From Thereva unica (taxonomy: Eukaryota; Arthropoda; Insecta; Diptera; Therevidae): a stretch of DNA of 64,000 nucleotides. The stretch spans positions 92,801,813 to 92,865,812 of the forward strand of contig OX465283.1 of assembly GCA_949987705.1 (NCBI GenBank), in the 5' to 3' direction. Shown here in pieces: positions 22,067-33,205 of this stretch (positions are counted from its first letter, which is position 1; every line of letters starts with the position of its first letter). The notes under the pieces are model-generated. The model ran no database searches and was not told the origin of the DNA. It worked only from the letters and a program-made list of their open reading frames with translations. A program made the translations under genes and the position numbers.

Positions 22067-23139
22067 GTAAGTAGGCATTAATAATTAATAATTAAGAGGA
22101 ACAGAATTATAGAAAGGTGACGTAGGTTATCCCTAATACGGGCTATGGTTACATTTTCTTTTGTGAATACGCCACTATTTAAAACAAAAAAAATTATATA
22201 TATACTAAATATAACTATACAAATAAAAAAAGTAAAAAAAGAAAGAAAAAAACACGAATACACCACAGAACACAACACATTATACACATTATATGGTTTA
22301 AGAGGTTAATTGATTAATACAATACATTAATTTTTTTACTAGTAGATGATACAGTTGATAATTTGAATTATATTGAGATTTTTTTGTGTAAATTTTTGAG
22401 GGGGCATTTGTTGTCCTAATTTTTCTTGTTGTTTTTCAAGTAATTTATTATTAATTAAAATTGAACACGATATTTGTGATACCATTTGTGATAAAACGAG
22501 GCGAAATTGGTACCAATACGGCGCGTTTTAAATCGGTTATCTTACGAAATCATCCCGACAGTGGAAATCGTAAGTCATTTTTGTTGGTTCTTCTTTAAAA
22601 ATGTATATGTTGATCTAGTATGACATTGATCTCATTTCGTTTTCCATTGAATATTGTTTTTACCTAATTGTGTTCTGGTTTTTGATAACTGTATCTGAAA
22701 TAAACAAAACAAAGATTTGTATGCTATTAATGATGAACTCAAGTTGTTAGATTTTTTTTGGGGAATGGTTGGGACGGGTGATATTTCTTTTCAGGGTGTC
22801 CTAGATAGTGACTTTCCCTGAAGCTGATAGTCGTAGATACTATGGGCTGTCAGGGAAACAGATAGACATGACACGGCTCAGGCGAGGACCGGGGGACGAC
22901 GGGAATTGAATAAGATTTTTCATAGTCACAGGTAAGTGGTGAACCAACCGCGGTAAGCCCCGGCCACACACCCCACGATCCGATAACTCCGTGTGGCCGG
23001 CGTAGGAGTTCCGGGTTTTCTTTTCATTTCTTATGTATGGTATTGGCTCCTTGGTCATGCTCTTCCGGGCTTGTGGCTAAGGGGGTAATACCTCGCATAA
23101 GTGGCGCCCACTATTTTATCGCGCCATTATGCTATTACA
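22067..23139 (+). repeat. Gypsy-B 3' LTR, 5'-truncated
   Basis: Matches 17448-18741 of the 5' LTR minus the 208-bp duplication, with a 13-bp deletion near 22978 and only a few substitutions. It ends ATTACA followed by the GTAA duplication. Confidence 0.88.
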
Positions 23140-23406
23140 GTAATCTACGGTGCTTAGCCGCATTGCCGTCACCGCCTCTTCCGGCAATGCGGCCATGACA
23201 TTGTAGACTTTGGTCGCATCTGACCTGCAGCCCGCTATTTTGAACATGACGTCCGCTTGGTAGAACCAGGAAGCGGGTTGGTGTACCCAGAACTTCGGGA
23301 TATCGAGTTTCGTCAGTTTGACGACACCGACTTCCGAAGTTCCGGGTTTTGGCTCTTCTGTGTTTGGAACGTCTTGTTCCATACGGCTTTCTTCTACTCT
23401 TGACAT
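23140..23406 (-). pseudogene. gag: CsRn1 gag, 5' half
   Basis: ATG at 23406 (minus) opens 89 codons before the second gypsy element interrupts it. Includes VKLTKLDIPKFWVHQPASWF, DVMFKIAGCRSDATKVYNVM and LPEEAVTAM, typical of insect CsRn1-like gag N-terminal halves. The remainder continues at 16664. The 88 bp upstream are A/T-rich leader without a PBS. Confidence 0.85.
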
Positions 23407-23494
23407 CTTCGTAAAACTTCAAAGCGAATTGGGTTGAGAAAAATAAATGAAAATAAATGAAATGGAACCACGAACCAGAAAAAAAAACGTTATA

Positions 23495-23767
23495 TGTGAC
23501 GCGATCCGAGAAAAGGGAGCTACTATCCAAAAAGAAAACTTTAAGGAGAAGCGATTGAAAGAAAGACGGAGGAGAGCGAAAACGCTGAGCTGCCACTTTA
23601 AACACTTTTGAAGACACATTTGTAAATATTTATTGCTCAGAAAGTAATTGGAATAAATTAATTCTGATTGCACAGAATTAAAGAGGAGATTCAAAACCTT
23701 AAGAATCACTCATAATCCGAAAATCGATTTTTTGGACAGTAAGTCCCTTTTCTCAGATCGCGTCACA
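23495..23767. mobile_element. 273-bp element with ~45-bp terminal inverted repeats
   Basis: Starts TGTGACGCGATCCGAGAAAA and ends as the reverse complement (CTCAGATCGCGTCACA). The inverted ends continue through TACT-TCCAAAAA with few mismatches, about 45 bp each. Flanked by TATA on both sides (23491-23494, 23768-23771). A non-autonomous DNA transposon is likely. An LTR with unusually long inverted ends is the alternative, because it lies near the gag start of the CsRn1 element. Confidence 0.7.
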
Positions 23768-23991
23768 TATATATGTGTATGTGTGTATATATACTCGTCA
23801 AAACTTATCTATATGTATATATACTTCAAAGCACTTAAAAAAAATAAACTTCAAATAATAAATCGAAAATACAATAATTAGAAATATGATTGTTAAATGG
23901 GAAAACAACAAATATAGTTCTTTATTATATATGTATATGTGTTGAAGCGTGTATTTTATATAATGTCAAATATGAGTATATATAGAACTCC
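23768..23991. other. AT-rich leader-like sequence
   Basis: No gene. 23826-23910 resembles 36608-36690 (about 85% by eye), on the other side of the RTE and DUF7869 insertions. This suggests both stretches belong to the leader of one element, probably the CsRn1. Confidence 0.4.
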
Positions 23992-24029
23992 AGTTGAAAT
24001 ATATTCATTCATTCATTCATTGTGCTCCT

Positions 24030-25678
24030 TTAATCCCTCATGGGACATAGGGCGGAAACAGTTGCCCTCCAGCGGACTCTGTTTTGCGCGACAGCTCTCA
24101 GCTCCGACCAGGATCTCCCAGTTGTTGCGGCTTCTGCTAGTAGGGTTCTCCTCCACGTTGTCCTAGGTCTTCCGACTCGACGGGATCCTTGCGGATTCCA
24201 GTCAAGGGCCTGTTTGGCTAGATTTTCGTTTTCGTGTCGCAAGGTGTGTCCAACCCAATTCCATTTCCTTCGTCTGATTTGGTCGTCTATCCTTTCTTGG
24301 CCGGCACGGCGCCATAGTTCTTCGTTTGAAATTCTATCTTGCCAGCGGATTTTTAGGATACGACGCAGGCATCTGTTGACGAAGACTTGTAGGCGCCCTG
24401 TGATGAATTGGGTGACTTTCCATGTTTCGCAACCGTACAAAAGTACTGCCTTCACGTTGGAGTTGAACAGCCGCAATTTGGTGTTAGTTGAGATCTCCGT
24501 TGATCTCCATATGCGGAACAGGCATGCATATGCGCCTCGTGCTTTATTTATTCTGGAACTGACATCTTCTTCTGCACCGCCATTTTCGGTAATAATACTA
24601 CCGAGGTAGCAGAATTTATCGACCAGTTCCACGTCACGGTTATTCAGCGCAGTCCGTTCAATGGTGTTTGCATTTATCCGCATTTCTTTAGTTTTAGTTG
24701 GATTTAGCCTTAAGCCTGCTGGACTACTTTCTCTTGCCAAATTGTTAATCATGTTTTTGAGGTCCTGGTGTCTGTGGGCCACCAAACAGATATCATCTGC
24801 GTAGTCGAGATCCTTAAAGCGGTCTAACAAACCCCATTGTATGCCGCCTGTTCTATTATCTAGATCGCCGACAAGGATGTCATTTATTACTACATATAAG
24901 AAATAGTAAAGGCGAAAGTAGGCATCCTTGTCGTACGTAGCTCACCTCGAAGCTGTTGGATAATTTTCCATTATGGAGAACTCTGCATTTGGAATTGTTA
25001 TATAGGGCTTTTATCAATTCTATTACTTTATTTGGCAGTCTCCGTCGCCGTAGTGCCTGCCATATAAAGCTCCTATTGACCGAGTCGAACGCTTTCTCAT
25101 AATCTACGAAAGCAAGGTAAAGGGGGATCGGAATTCAGTAGACTGCTCCACTATTATTCGTAAGGTGTTGATATGATCAATACACGGCCCTTCCTGAATA
25201 CGGCCTGCTGCCTCCTAAGCGTTCGGTCTACTGCCTCACTTATCCTAGATAGTAATATATGGGACAAAATTTTGCCCACTGTAGATAGTAAACAGATGCC
25301 TCTCCAGTTGTCGCATATTGTTAGGTCCCCCTTTTTTGGTATTTTGACTATGATACCTTCCGTCCAATCCTCCGGAAAGGTACAGGTGTTCCATGCTATT
25401 TCCAGGATTGGTTGAAGCGCATCTGCTATGAGGCTTGAATCGGCTTTCAACAATTCTGGCGGGATGCCATCTTTCCCAGCTGCTTTACCATTGGCCATCG
25501 CATGAATTGCGGTTACTATTTCCGTCTTGGATGGGGCTCGGGTGGTGATTCTTATAGGCTGTGCATTGTTGCTGGTTTCCTGAGGTTCCTGTGTAAATGA
25601 ACCATTCAGGGCGGCGAAGAAGTAATCTCTCCATCTTTGGAGCTGCTCCTCGTCGCTGCACAGCACTCTTAACGGCAT
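24030..25678 (-). pseudogene. RTE reverse transcriptase domain
   Basis: 25678-25154: RT entry region (AIHAMANGKAAGKDGIPPEL, WTEGIIVKIPKKGDLTICDN, NWRGICLL, GKILSHILLSRI). 25150-24840 holds the middle RT in shifted frames. 24830-24030 is 266 open codons with DYADDICLVAH (intact YADD catalytic box), CYLGSIITENGG, LLYGCETWKVT and a Trp-rich RTE C-terminus ending LCPMRD. Frameshifts separate the pieces, so this copy is dead. Confidence 0.9.
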
Positions 25679-26095
25679 GCTTTTTAGTAGACTGCTTTCC
25701 CGTGAGCTGTTTAGTAATTTGGTACAGCACCTTACTGTTGCCTGTGTTTGCCGCGTTTTCCGCTTTTTCTGCGAGCTCGTTTATCTGCTGCCTTTTATCA
25801 TGCCGGACATTTCTCTTTACCTCCCGGTGTAATTGATAGTACTCCCGTTCCAGTTGGTAACGTCTTTCGGGGTCGCTTGTAGAGTTTACATTATTTTTTA
25901 GGGCTCTCCTGCGTTCTATTTTTGCCAGGTTGTGTCCGAGATCCAGTGTTGCTGGTTTCTTGGGACATAACCGATGCTCATTTCCGCAGCCGTCAATATT
26001 GCGCCCTTTGTCCTACTCCACAGCTCTTCAATATTTGTGTCGTCAGAAACGTTGTGCTGGTTTAATATTTGTTGTAGGTTTCCAGCAAATTCCCG

Positions 26096-26986
26096 CTATT
26101 TACCGCTCTCCCGCAGATGGTCGACGTTGAACCGTCTACGCTTTATAGCATCGCGTTGTACGTTTCTAATTGCGGCGATTTTAAGGCGAATAGTTGCTAC
26201 TACCAAATGGTGGTCGCTTCCAGTGTCTGCTCCCCTGAAACTCCTGACATCCTCAAGGATAGTTCTCCATCTGCGGCTGACGGCCACATGATCTATCTGA
26301 TTTTTCGTTCTACCATCGGGCGATACCCAGGTCTCTTTGTGTATCTTCTTGTGACAAAAGTAAGTTCCACCTACCATGAGTTGGTGGGAGCTACAGAAGT
26401 CAACGAAAAGCTCACCATTGTTATTGGTAACTTGGCTTAGACCTTGATTTCCAATTGTTTGTTCAAGGCCGGTGTTCTCACGGCCGATCTGTGCGTTTAA
26501 GTCACCCATTAATACAATGATGTCTCCCCTTGGAATAGAGCGAAAAACCTCATTCAGCCGCAAATAGAACTCGTCTTTGATGTCATCTTCAGCGTCTTCA
26601 GTTGGAGCATAGCATTGGACTACCGTAGTACTTCTTAGTCTGGTACGCAGGCGCACGGTAATAATCCTCTCAGAAACTGGTGACCAGCTAATGAGGCTGG
26701 ACCTGGCTTCTTTGGTGAGTATTACACCAACGCCACTCCTACGGCTATCAGTTTCATTTCTCCCAGAATACAAAAAGGACTCACCATTTGGGCAGATATG
26801 TTCCCCCGCATCGGGCCATCTGGTCTCGCTAAGTCCCATGATCTTGATTTTTTATCGATTCATCTCGTTGAGGACTTCATCCAGCCGTCCCTCAGCCAGC
26901 AGTGTTCTCACATTCCATGATCCGATTCGTGTCCTTGTTCGAAAAGCAAAGGTCGTCGTCGTGTTGTCCATCCGGTTCCGAGGCAT
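26096..26986 (-). pseudogene. RTE endonuclease domain
   Basis: Likely start ATG at 26986 (minus), leading into the AP-endonuclease-like fold: GSWNVRTLL, GLSETRW (catalytic Glu), YAPTEDAEDD, IVLMGDLNAQIGRE (Asp/Asn), THNNG-type loop, NQIDHVAVS, GSDHHLVV (Asp-His). One TAA stop interrupts it at about 26852-26854, between NEMNR and KIKIM. The region after GSDHHLVV runs into frameshifts near 26100. The domain nicks target DNA to prime reverse transcription. Confidence 0.9.
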
Positions 26987-27347
26987 TGTTTGCCGATTCG
27001 TAGCAATGGTGTTTTTTATGGGAGCGGGTTGCTAACCCTCAGCCCAACCGACTTAAAGCTCTGTTTTGTGGTGCAGAGAGCTCGCCATTCGCCCGTCTCC
27101 CGTTAGCTCCTTCCGAAGAAGTACCCCTGGGGGCACCGCGGGGAGGTGGGATTAGGACTTGCTAACAGGTCTGCTAGGTGTTCGTCTGCAGTGACTTTTC
27201 TCGGGTTTTGGCAGAAGTGGCAAATCGGGTACCACCACTTTCCGAGGTCTTTGTTAGCCGTTTGCCCCCCCAAGTTGAAATATATGCTTTTAAAAAAATA
27301 TCGATACTGGAAAGTTAAATTGTTACAAGCGCCAATTTGACCAAAAT

Positions 27348-29382
27348 GTTTTTGGAACGAAGTTCCTTAACGCGGCTTGCGGGTAGAGTGAATTGGGAGA
27401 AATCGTCACGTAACAAAATGCGATATTTTGTGTATGTATGCGGGCGAGTATCGATCCCAGTAGGCAATTTGTGAATTTATTAAATCAGAATGCAGTGTTT
27501 TTCTTTAGAAATTGGAATCAATTTGCACCGATAGCTATAGGAAGAAATGATGATGCAAAGTGTCATGCATGACGAACGTGCACACTTTTTGCATTGGTCA
27601 TTATCGTGGATAGATGCTTATGCTTTCTTGTCTGTCTGTTTGTCCGGTACAAATCTTGCAATCAATTTTTTGAATACTTCTGGTTACCCGATCACCCTGA
27701 AATTTTGCACACCGCTTCAGCTCCGATGACAATGCACTATGGTATACCAATTATACCGTCAGATTCATGGCCGTGGCCTCAAGAGGACGGATTACTGTTT
27801 TCTTCAAGGAACAAATTTTGCAATCGATTTTACAAATACTTCCGGGTATCCTATCATGCTGAAATTTTGCACACAGCTTTAGCTCCCATAACAATGCAAT
27901 ATAGTATATACCTTTAGATCCATGGAGGCCGCTCAGGAGGGCGGATTGAAATATTCTTCACAACCCCTTCGACATGGGTATCCAATGAAAGGATATGATA
28001 AGTAGAACACCATAAGCAATATAGTATACTCAATTTATCGTTTGGTCCATGGCAACCTTCTCAAGATGGCGGATTACCATTATCTTCCCAACCAACTTGA
28101 GATGGGTATCAAATGAAAGGGCATTATAAGTAGAATGCCATAGGCTATGTCTTTATATTCATGGCGGCCATCTCAAGAGGGCGGATTACCATTTTCTGCG
28201 CAACACCCAGACATGGGTATCAAAATAAAAGGCTATGAAAAGTAGAACTTCATAAGCAATATAGTATACTCAATCTATCATTTGGTCAATAGTGGCCATC
28301 TTAAGAGGGCCGATTACCATTTTCTTCACAACCCCTTTGAGATGGGTATCAAATGAAAGAGTATGATAAGTGGAACACCATAAGCAATATAGTATACTCA
28401 ATTTATCATTCGGGCCATGGCGGCCATCTCAAGAGGGCGGATTACCATCTTCATCACAACCCCTTCGAGATTGGTATCAAATGAAAGAGTATGATAAGTA
28501 GAACACCATAAGCAATATAGAATATTCAATATATCGTTTGGTCCATGGCGGTCATCTCAAGAGGGCGGATTACCATTTTCTTCACAACCTCTTCGAGATG
28601 GGTATCAAATGAAAGAGTATGATAAGTAGAACACCATAAGCAATATAGTATATTCAATATATCGTTTGGTCCATGGCGGTCATCTCAAGAGGGCGGATTA
28701 CCATTTTCTTCACCACTCCCTCGACATGGGTATCAAATGAAAGTGCATTATAAGTAGAATGCAGTAGGCTATGTCTTTATATTCATGACGGCCATCTCAA
28801 GAGGGCGGATTACTATTTTCTTCACAACACCCGAGACATGGCTATCAAATGAATGGGTATGATAAGTGGAATACCTTAAGCAATATAGTATACTCAATAT
28901 ATCATTTGGTCCATGGCGGCCATCTCAAGAGGGCGGATTACCATTTTCCTCACAACCCCCTCGGCATGGGTATCAAATGAAAGGGCATTATAAGTAAAAT
29001 GCAGTAGGCTATGTCTTTATCTTCATGGCGGTCATCTCAAGAGGGCGGATTACTATTTTATTCACAACACCCGAGACATGGGTATCAAATAAAAGGGTAT
29101 GATAAGTGGGACACCATAAGGAATATAGTGTACTCAATATATCGTTTGGTCCATGGCGGCCATCTCAAGAGGGCGGATTACCATTTTCTTCACAGTTCCC
29201 TCGACATGGGTATCAAATGAAAGAGTATGATAAGTGAAACACCATAAGCAATATAGCAAATGCAAATGCTGTTGCTTTCGAATTACTTAAAAGCTTTCAG
29301 GAGCATGCTGGTCCGGCTGCAAATGCTTCGGTTTTATTATACTTAGCTGCGAAAAGCCTTTTATTTGCTTACAGCCTTTACA
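27348..29382 (+). repeat. 2,035-bp tandem unit 1
   Basis: Starts at the Helentron-like 5' end. Contains two ~169-bp related blocks (about 27640-27910) and then about 11 minisatellite monomers. It ends with a 52-codon open stretch (29258 to about 29410) that runs into the next unit. Differs from unit 2 at only a few bases. Confidence 0.9.
27918..29260 (+). repeat. ~128-bp minisatellite array
   Basis: About 11 monomers with core CATCTCAAGAGGGCGGATTA, followed by a GGGTATCAAATGAAAG box and a CCATAAGCAATATAGTAT box. Core-to-core spacing is about 110-130 bp (for example 128 between 28543 and 28671). The next unit carries the same array at about 29953-31295, and a partial one ends unit 3. Related sequence occurs inverted at 62800-63060. 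Confidence 0.9.
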
Positions 29383-31417
29383 GTTTTTGGAACGAAGTTC
29401 CTTAACGCGGCTTGCGGGTAGAGTGAATTGGGAGAAATCGTCACGTAACAAAATGCGATATTTTGTGTATGTATGCGTGCGAGTATCGATCCCAGTAGGC
29501 AATTTGTGAATTTATTAAATCAGAATGCAGGGTTTTTCTTTAGAAATTGGAATCAATTTGCACCGATAGCTATAGGAAGAAATGATAATGTAAAGTGTCA
29601 TGCATGACGAACGTGCACACTTTTTGCATTGGTCATTATCGAGGATAGATGCTTATGCTTTCTTGTCTGTCTGTTTGTCCGGTACAAATCTTGCAATCAA
29701 TTTTTTGAATACTTCTGGTTACCCGATCACCCTGAAATTTTGCACACCGCTTCAGCTCCGATGACAATGCACTATGGTATACCAATTATACCGTCAGATT
29801 CATGGCCGTGGCCTCAAGAGGACGGATTACTGTTTTCTTCAAGGAACAAATTTTGCAATCGATTTTACAAATACTTCCGGGTATCCTATCATGCTGAAAT
29901 TTTGCACACAGCTTTAGCTCCCATAACAATGCAATATAGTATATACCTTTAGATCCATGGAGGCCGCTCAGGAGGGCGGATTGAAATATTCTTCACAACC
30001 CCTTCGACATGGGTATCCAATGAAAGGATATGATAAGTAGAACACCATAAGCAATATAGTATACTCAATTTATCGTTTGGTCCATGGCAACCTTCTCAAG
30101 ATGGCGGATTACCATTATCTTCCCAACCAACTTGAGATGGGTATCAAATGAAAGGGCATTATAAGTAGAATGCCATAGGCTATGTCTTTATATTCATGGC
30201 GGCCATCTCAAGAGGGCGGATTACCATTTTCTGCGCAACACCCAGACATGGGTATCAAAATAAAAGGCTATGAAAAGTAGAACTTCATAAGCAATATAGT
30301 ATACTCAATCTATCATTTGGTCAATAGTGGCCATCTTAAGAGGGCCGATTACCATTTTCTTCACAACCCCTTTGAGATGGGTATCAAATGAAAGAGTATG
30401 ATAAGTGGAACACCATAAGCAATATAGTATACTCAATTTATCATTCGGGCCATGGCGGCCATCTCAAGAGGGCGGATTACCATCTTCATCACAACCCCTT
30501 CGAGATTGGTATCAAATGAAAGAGTATGATAAGTAGAACACCATAAGCAATATAGAATATTCAATATATCGTTTGGTCCATGGCGGTCATCTCAAGAGGG
30601 CGGATTACCATTTTCTTCACAACCTCTTCGAGATGGGTATCAAATGAAAGAGTATGATAAGTAGAACACCATAAGCAATATAGTATATTCAATATATCGT
30701 TTGGTCCATGGCGGTCATCTCAAGAGGGCGGATTACCATTTTCTTCACCACTCCCTCGACATGGGTATCAAATGAAAGTGCATTATAAGTAGAATGCAGT
30801 AGGCTATGTCTTTATATTCATGACGGCCATCTCAAGAGGGCGGATTACTATTTTCTTCACAACACCCGAGACATGGCTATCAAATGAATGGGTATGATAA
30901 GTGGAATACCTTAAGCAATATAGTATACTCAATATATCATTTGGTCCATGGCGGCCATCTCAAGAGGGCGGATTACCATTTTCCTCACAACCCCCTCGGC
31001 ATGGGTATCAAATGAAAGGGCATTATAAGTAAAATGCAGTAGGCTATGTCTTTATCTTCATGGCGGTCATCTCAAGAGGGCGGATTACTATTTTATTCAC
31101 AACACCCGAGACATGGGTATCAAATAAAAGGGTATGATAAGTGGGACACCATAAGGAATATAGTGTACTCAATATATCGTTTGGTCCATGGCGGCCATCT
31201 CAAGAGGGCGGATTACCATTTTCTTCACAGTTCCCTCGACATGGGTATCAAATGAAAGAGTATGATAAGTGAAACACCATAAGCAATATAGCAAATGCAA
31301 ATGCTGTTGCTTTCGAATTACTTAAAAGCTTTCAGGAGCATGCTGGTCCGGCTGCAAATGCTTCGGTTTTATTATACTTAGCTGCGAAAAGCCTTTTATT
31401 TGCTTACAGCCTTTACA
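29383..31417 (+). repeat. 2,035-bp tandem unit 2
   Basis: Head-to-tail repeat of unit 1. Shares its variants (for example GCGTGCGAGT at 29477) with unit 3. Confidence 0.9.
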
Positions 31418-32206
31418 GTTTTTGGAACGAAGTTCCTTAACGCGGCTTGCGGGTAGAGTGAATTGGGAGAAATCGTCACGTAACAAAATGCGATATTTTG
31501 TGTATGTATGCGTGCGAGTATCGATCCCAGTAGGCAATTTGTGAATTTATTAAATCAGAATGCAGGGTTTTTCTTTAGAAATTGGAATCAATTTGCACCG
31601 ATAGCTATAGGAAGAAATGATAATGTAAAGTGTCATGCATGACGAACGTGCACACTTTTTGCATTGGTCATTATCGAGGATAGATGCTTATGCTTTCTTG
31701 TCTGTCTGTTTGTCCGGTACAAATCTTGCAATCGATTTTTTGAATACCTCTGGTTACCCGATCACCCTGAAATTTTGCACACAGCTTCAGCTCCGATGAT
31801 AATGCACTATGGTATACCAATTATACCGTCAGATTCATGGCCGTGGTCTCAAGAGGACGGATTACTGTTTTCTTCAAGGCAATTTTGCAATCGATTTTAC
31901 AAATACTTCCGGGTATCCTATCATGCTGAAATTTTGCACACAGCTTTAGCTCCCATGACAATGCAATATAGTATATGCCTTTAGATCCATGGAGGCCGTC
32001 TCAGGAGGGCGGATTGAAATATTCTTCACAACCCCTTCGACATGGGTATCCAATGAAAGGATATGATAAGTAGAACACCATAAGCAATATAGAATATTCA
32101 ACATATCGTTTGGTCCATGGCGGTCATCTCAAGAGGGCGGATTACCATTTTCTTCACAGTTCCCTCGACATGGGTATCAAATGAAAGGGTATGATAAGTG
32201 GAACAC
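31418..32206 (+). repeat. 2,035-bp tandem unit 3 (partial, rearranged)
   Basis: Matches the first ~600 bp of units 1-2 with a small deletion near 31880. It then keeps only two or three minisatellite monomers before joining helicase coding sequence at about 32203. Confidence 0.85.
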
Positions 32207-33205
32207 CACCTTTAATTACGGCTTGCGCTATGACCATACATAAATCGCAGGGTGGAACTTTCAGTGAAACTGTTTACGAGTACAGCAAAGATCATTCCCA
32301 AGAACTTGTATACGTTGCGTTATCTCGTGCAACAAATATAGAAAATTTGTATATTGTAACACCTGAAGATGATCCAACGAAATTTAAGTTTTATCATAAT
32401 CGAAAGCAAGCTAGATCAACAGAGAAATTGCTGCAAGAATTTCAAAGATTATCTTTAAACACATTGCAGACCAGAACGCAAATGGTTTTGGATATGATTT
32501 GTAACAAAATAGGTCTTTCAGTATTAACTTTTAATTGCCAAAGTTTAAAAAATCATATTTTAGATTTCATTGATCCAGTTACTGAAAATTGTGATATTCT
32601 ATTACTTACTGAAACATGGATGAGAAATGAAGAAGAAATTATCCTTCCTAATTTCAATTGCATTTCTCATTATAAACGAGACAATATTCATGCAGGTGGG
32701 GTCGCAATATACCAAAACTATAAAGATAGTGTCAACATTTGCCAACCAAATATGGAAACTATTTTGTCAAACATGAGTGCATTGAGTACTAGACATTCAT
32801 CAGTTGGAGACATTTGTTCAGTGATTTGTAAAATAAGAAACGATCATGAAATAGTTATTGTAGCTGTTTATATATCACCAAATCAAAAGATTGAGGATAT
32901 TAATTTATTCATCGATCCCTGTTAAAATATACTGAGAGAGAATCTAAACTACTATGACATAAGCTTCCACTAATATTAGCTGGAGACTTTAATATTAACT
33001 TCAATGAAAAAGACAAATTTAAAATCTTCACATCCTTTTTATCTGACACATTTAATTTGAGTATGAATAATGATCCAGCACAGTACACAACGAAATACTG
33101 TACTACAGTTGATGCCGTTTTTTCAAGATTCTTGGACAAAATTGATTCGGAAGTATATGCATCTTATTATAGTTATCATAAGCCAATAATTTCTATGTTA
33201 CAATT
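32203..33205 (+). pseudogene. Helentron helicase C-terminus fused to endonuclease
   Basis: 32203-32925 opens with the last PIF1 helicase motifs (TACAMTIHKSQGGTF, ELVYVALSRATNIENLYIVT). A short linker leads into an endonuclease/exonuclease/phosphatase fold: LTFNCQSLKNH, DILLLTETWM (Glu), GGVAIYQ. After a frameshift near 32925 the fold continues with LAGDFNINF (Asp-Asn), TTVDAVFSR and YYSYHKPI (terminal His). Helicase plus endonuclease is characteristic of Helentrons (Helitron2). No N-terminal Rep/helicase remains because minisatellite DNA joins the ORF at about 32203. Confidence 0.85.

Larger units (their letters stand above)
16665..23139 (+). mobile_element. Ty3/gypsy element, internally deleted (Gypsy-B)
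   Basis: 6,475-bp plus-strand LTR retrotransposon inserted in the CsRn1 gag with 4-bp TSD GTAA (16661-16664, 23140-23143). Its outer ends are TGTAAC and ATTACA, a short inverted repeat as expected for LTR termini. Order: 5' LTR, tRNA-Lys-type PBS, long leader, gag, pol truncated in RT, partial 3' LTR. LTR copies differ by only a few substitutions, so the insertion is young although defective. Confidence 0.88.
24005..27272 (-). mobile_element. RTE-clade LINE, near full length
   Basis: 3.27 kb, the usual RTE length. It is flanked by a 13-bp TSD AGTTGAAATATAT (23992-24004 and 27273-27285) and ends at its 3' side in (AATG)n (24005-24022 on plus). A single minus-strand ORF region encodes endonuclease and reverse transcriptase. 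Confidence 0.92.

Noticed and set aside
27298..27308. ATCGAT as a proven target-site duplication of the DUF7869 transposon
   Set aside because: The string is palindromic, so it could equally be the outermost part of the TIR.
27918..31295. CRISPR array
   Set aside because: Monomers are contiguous variants of one ~128-bp sequence with no constant repeat/unique spacer pattern, in eukaryotic DNA.
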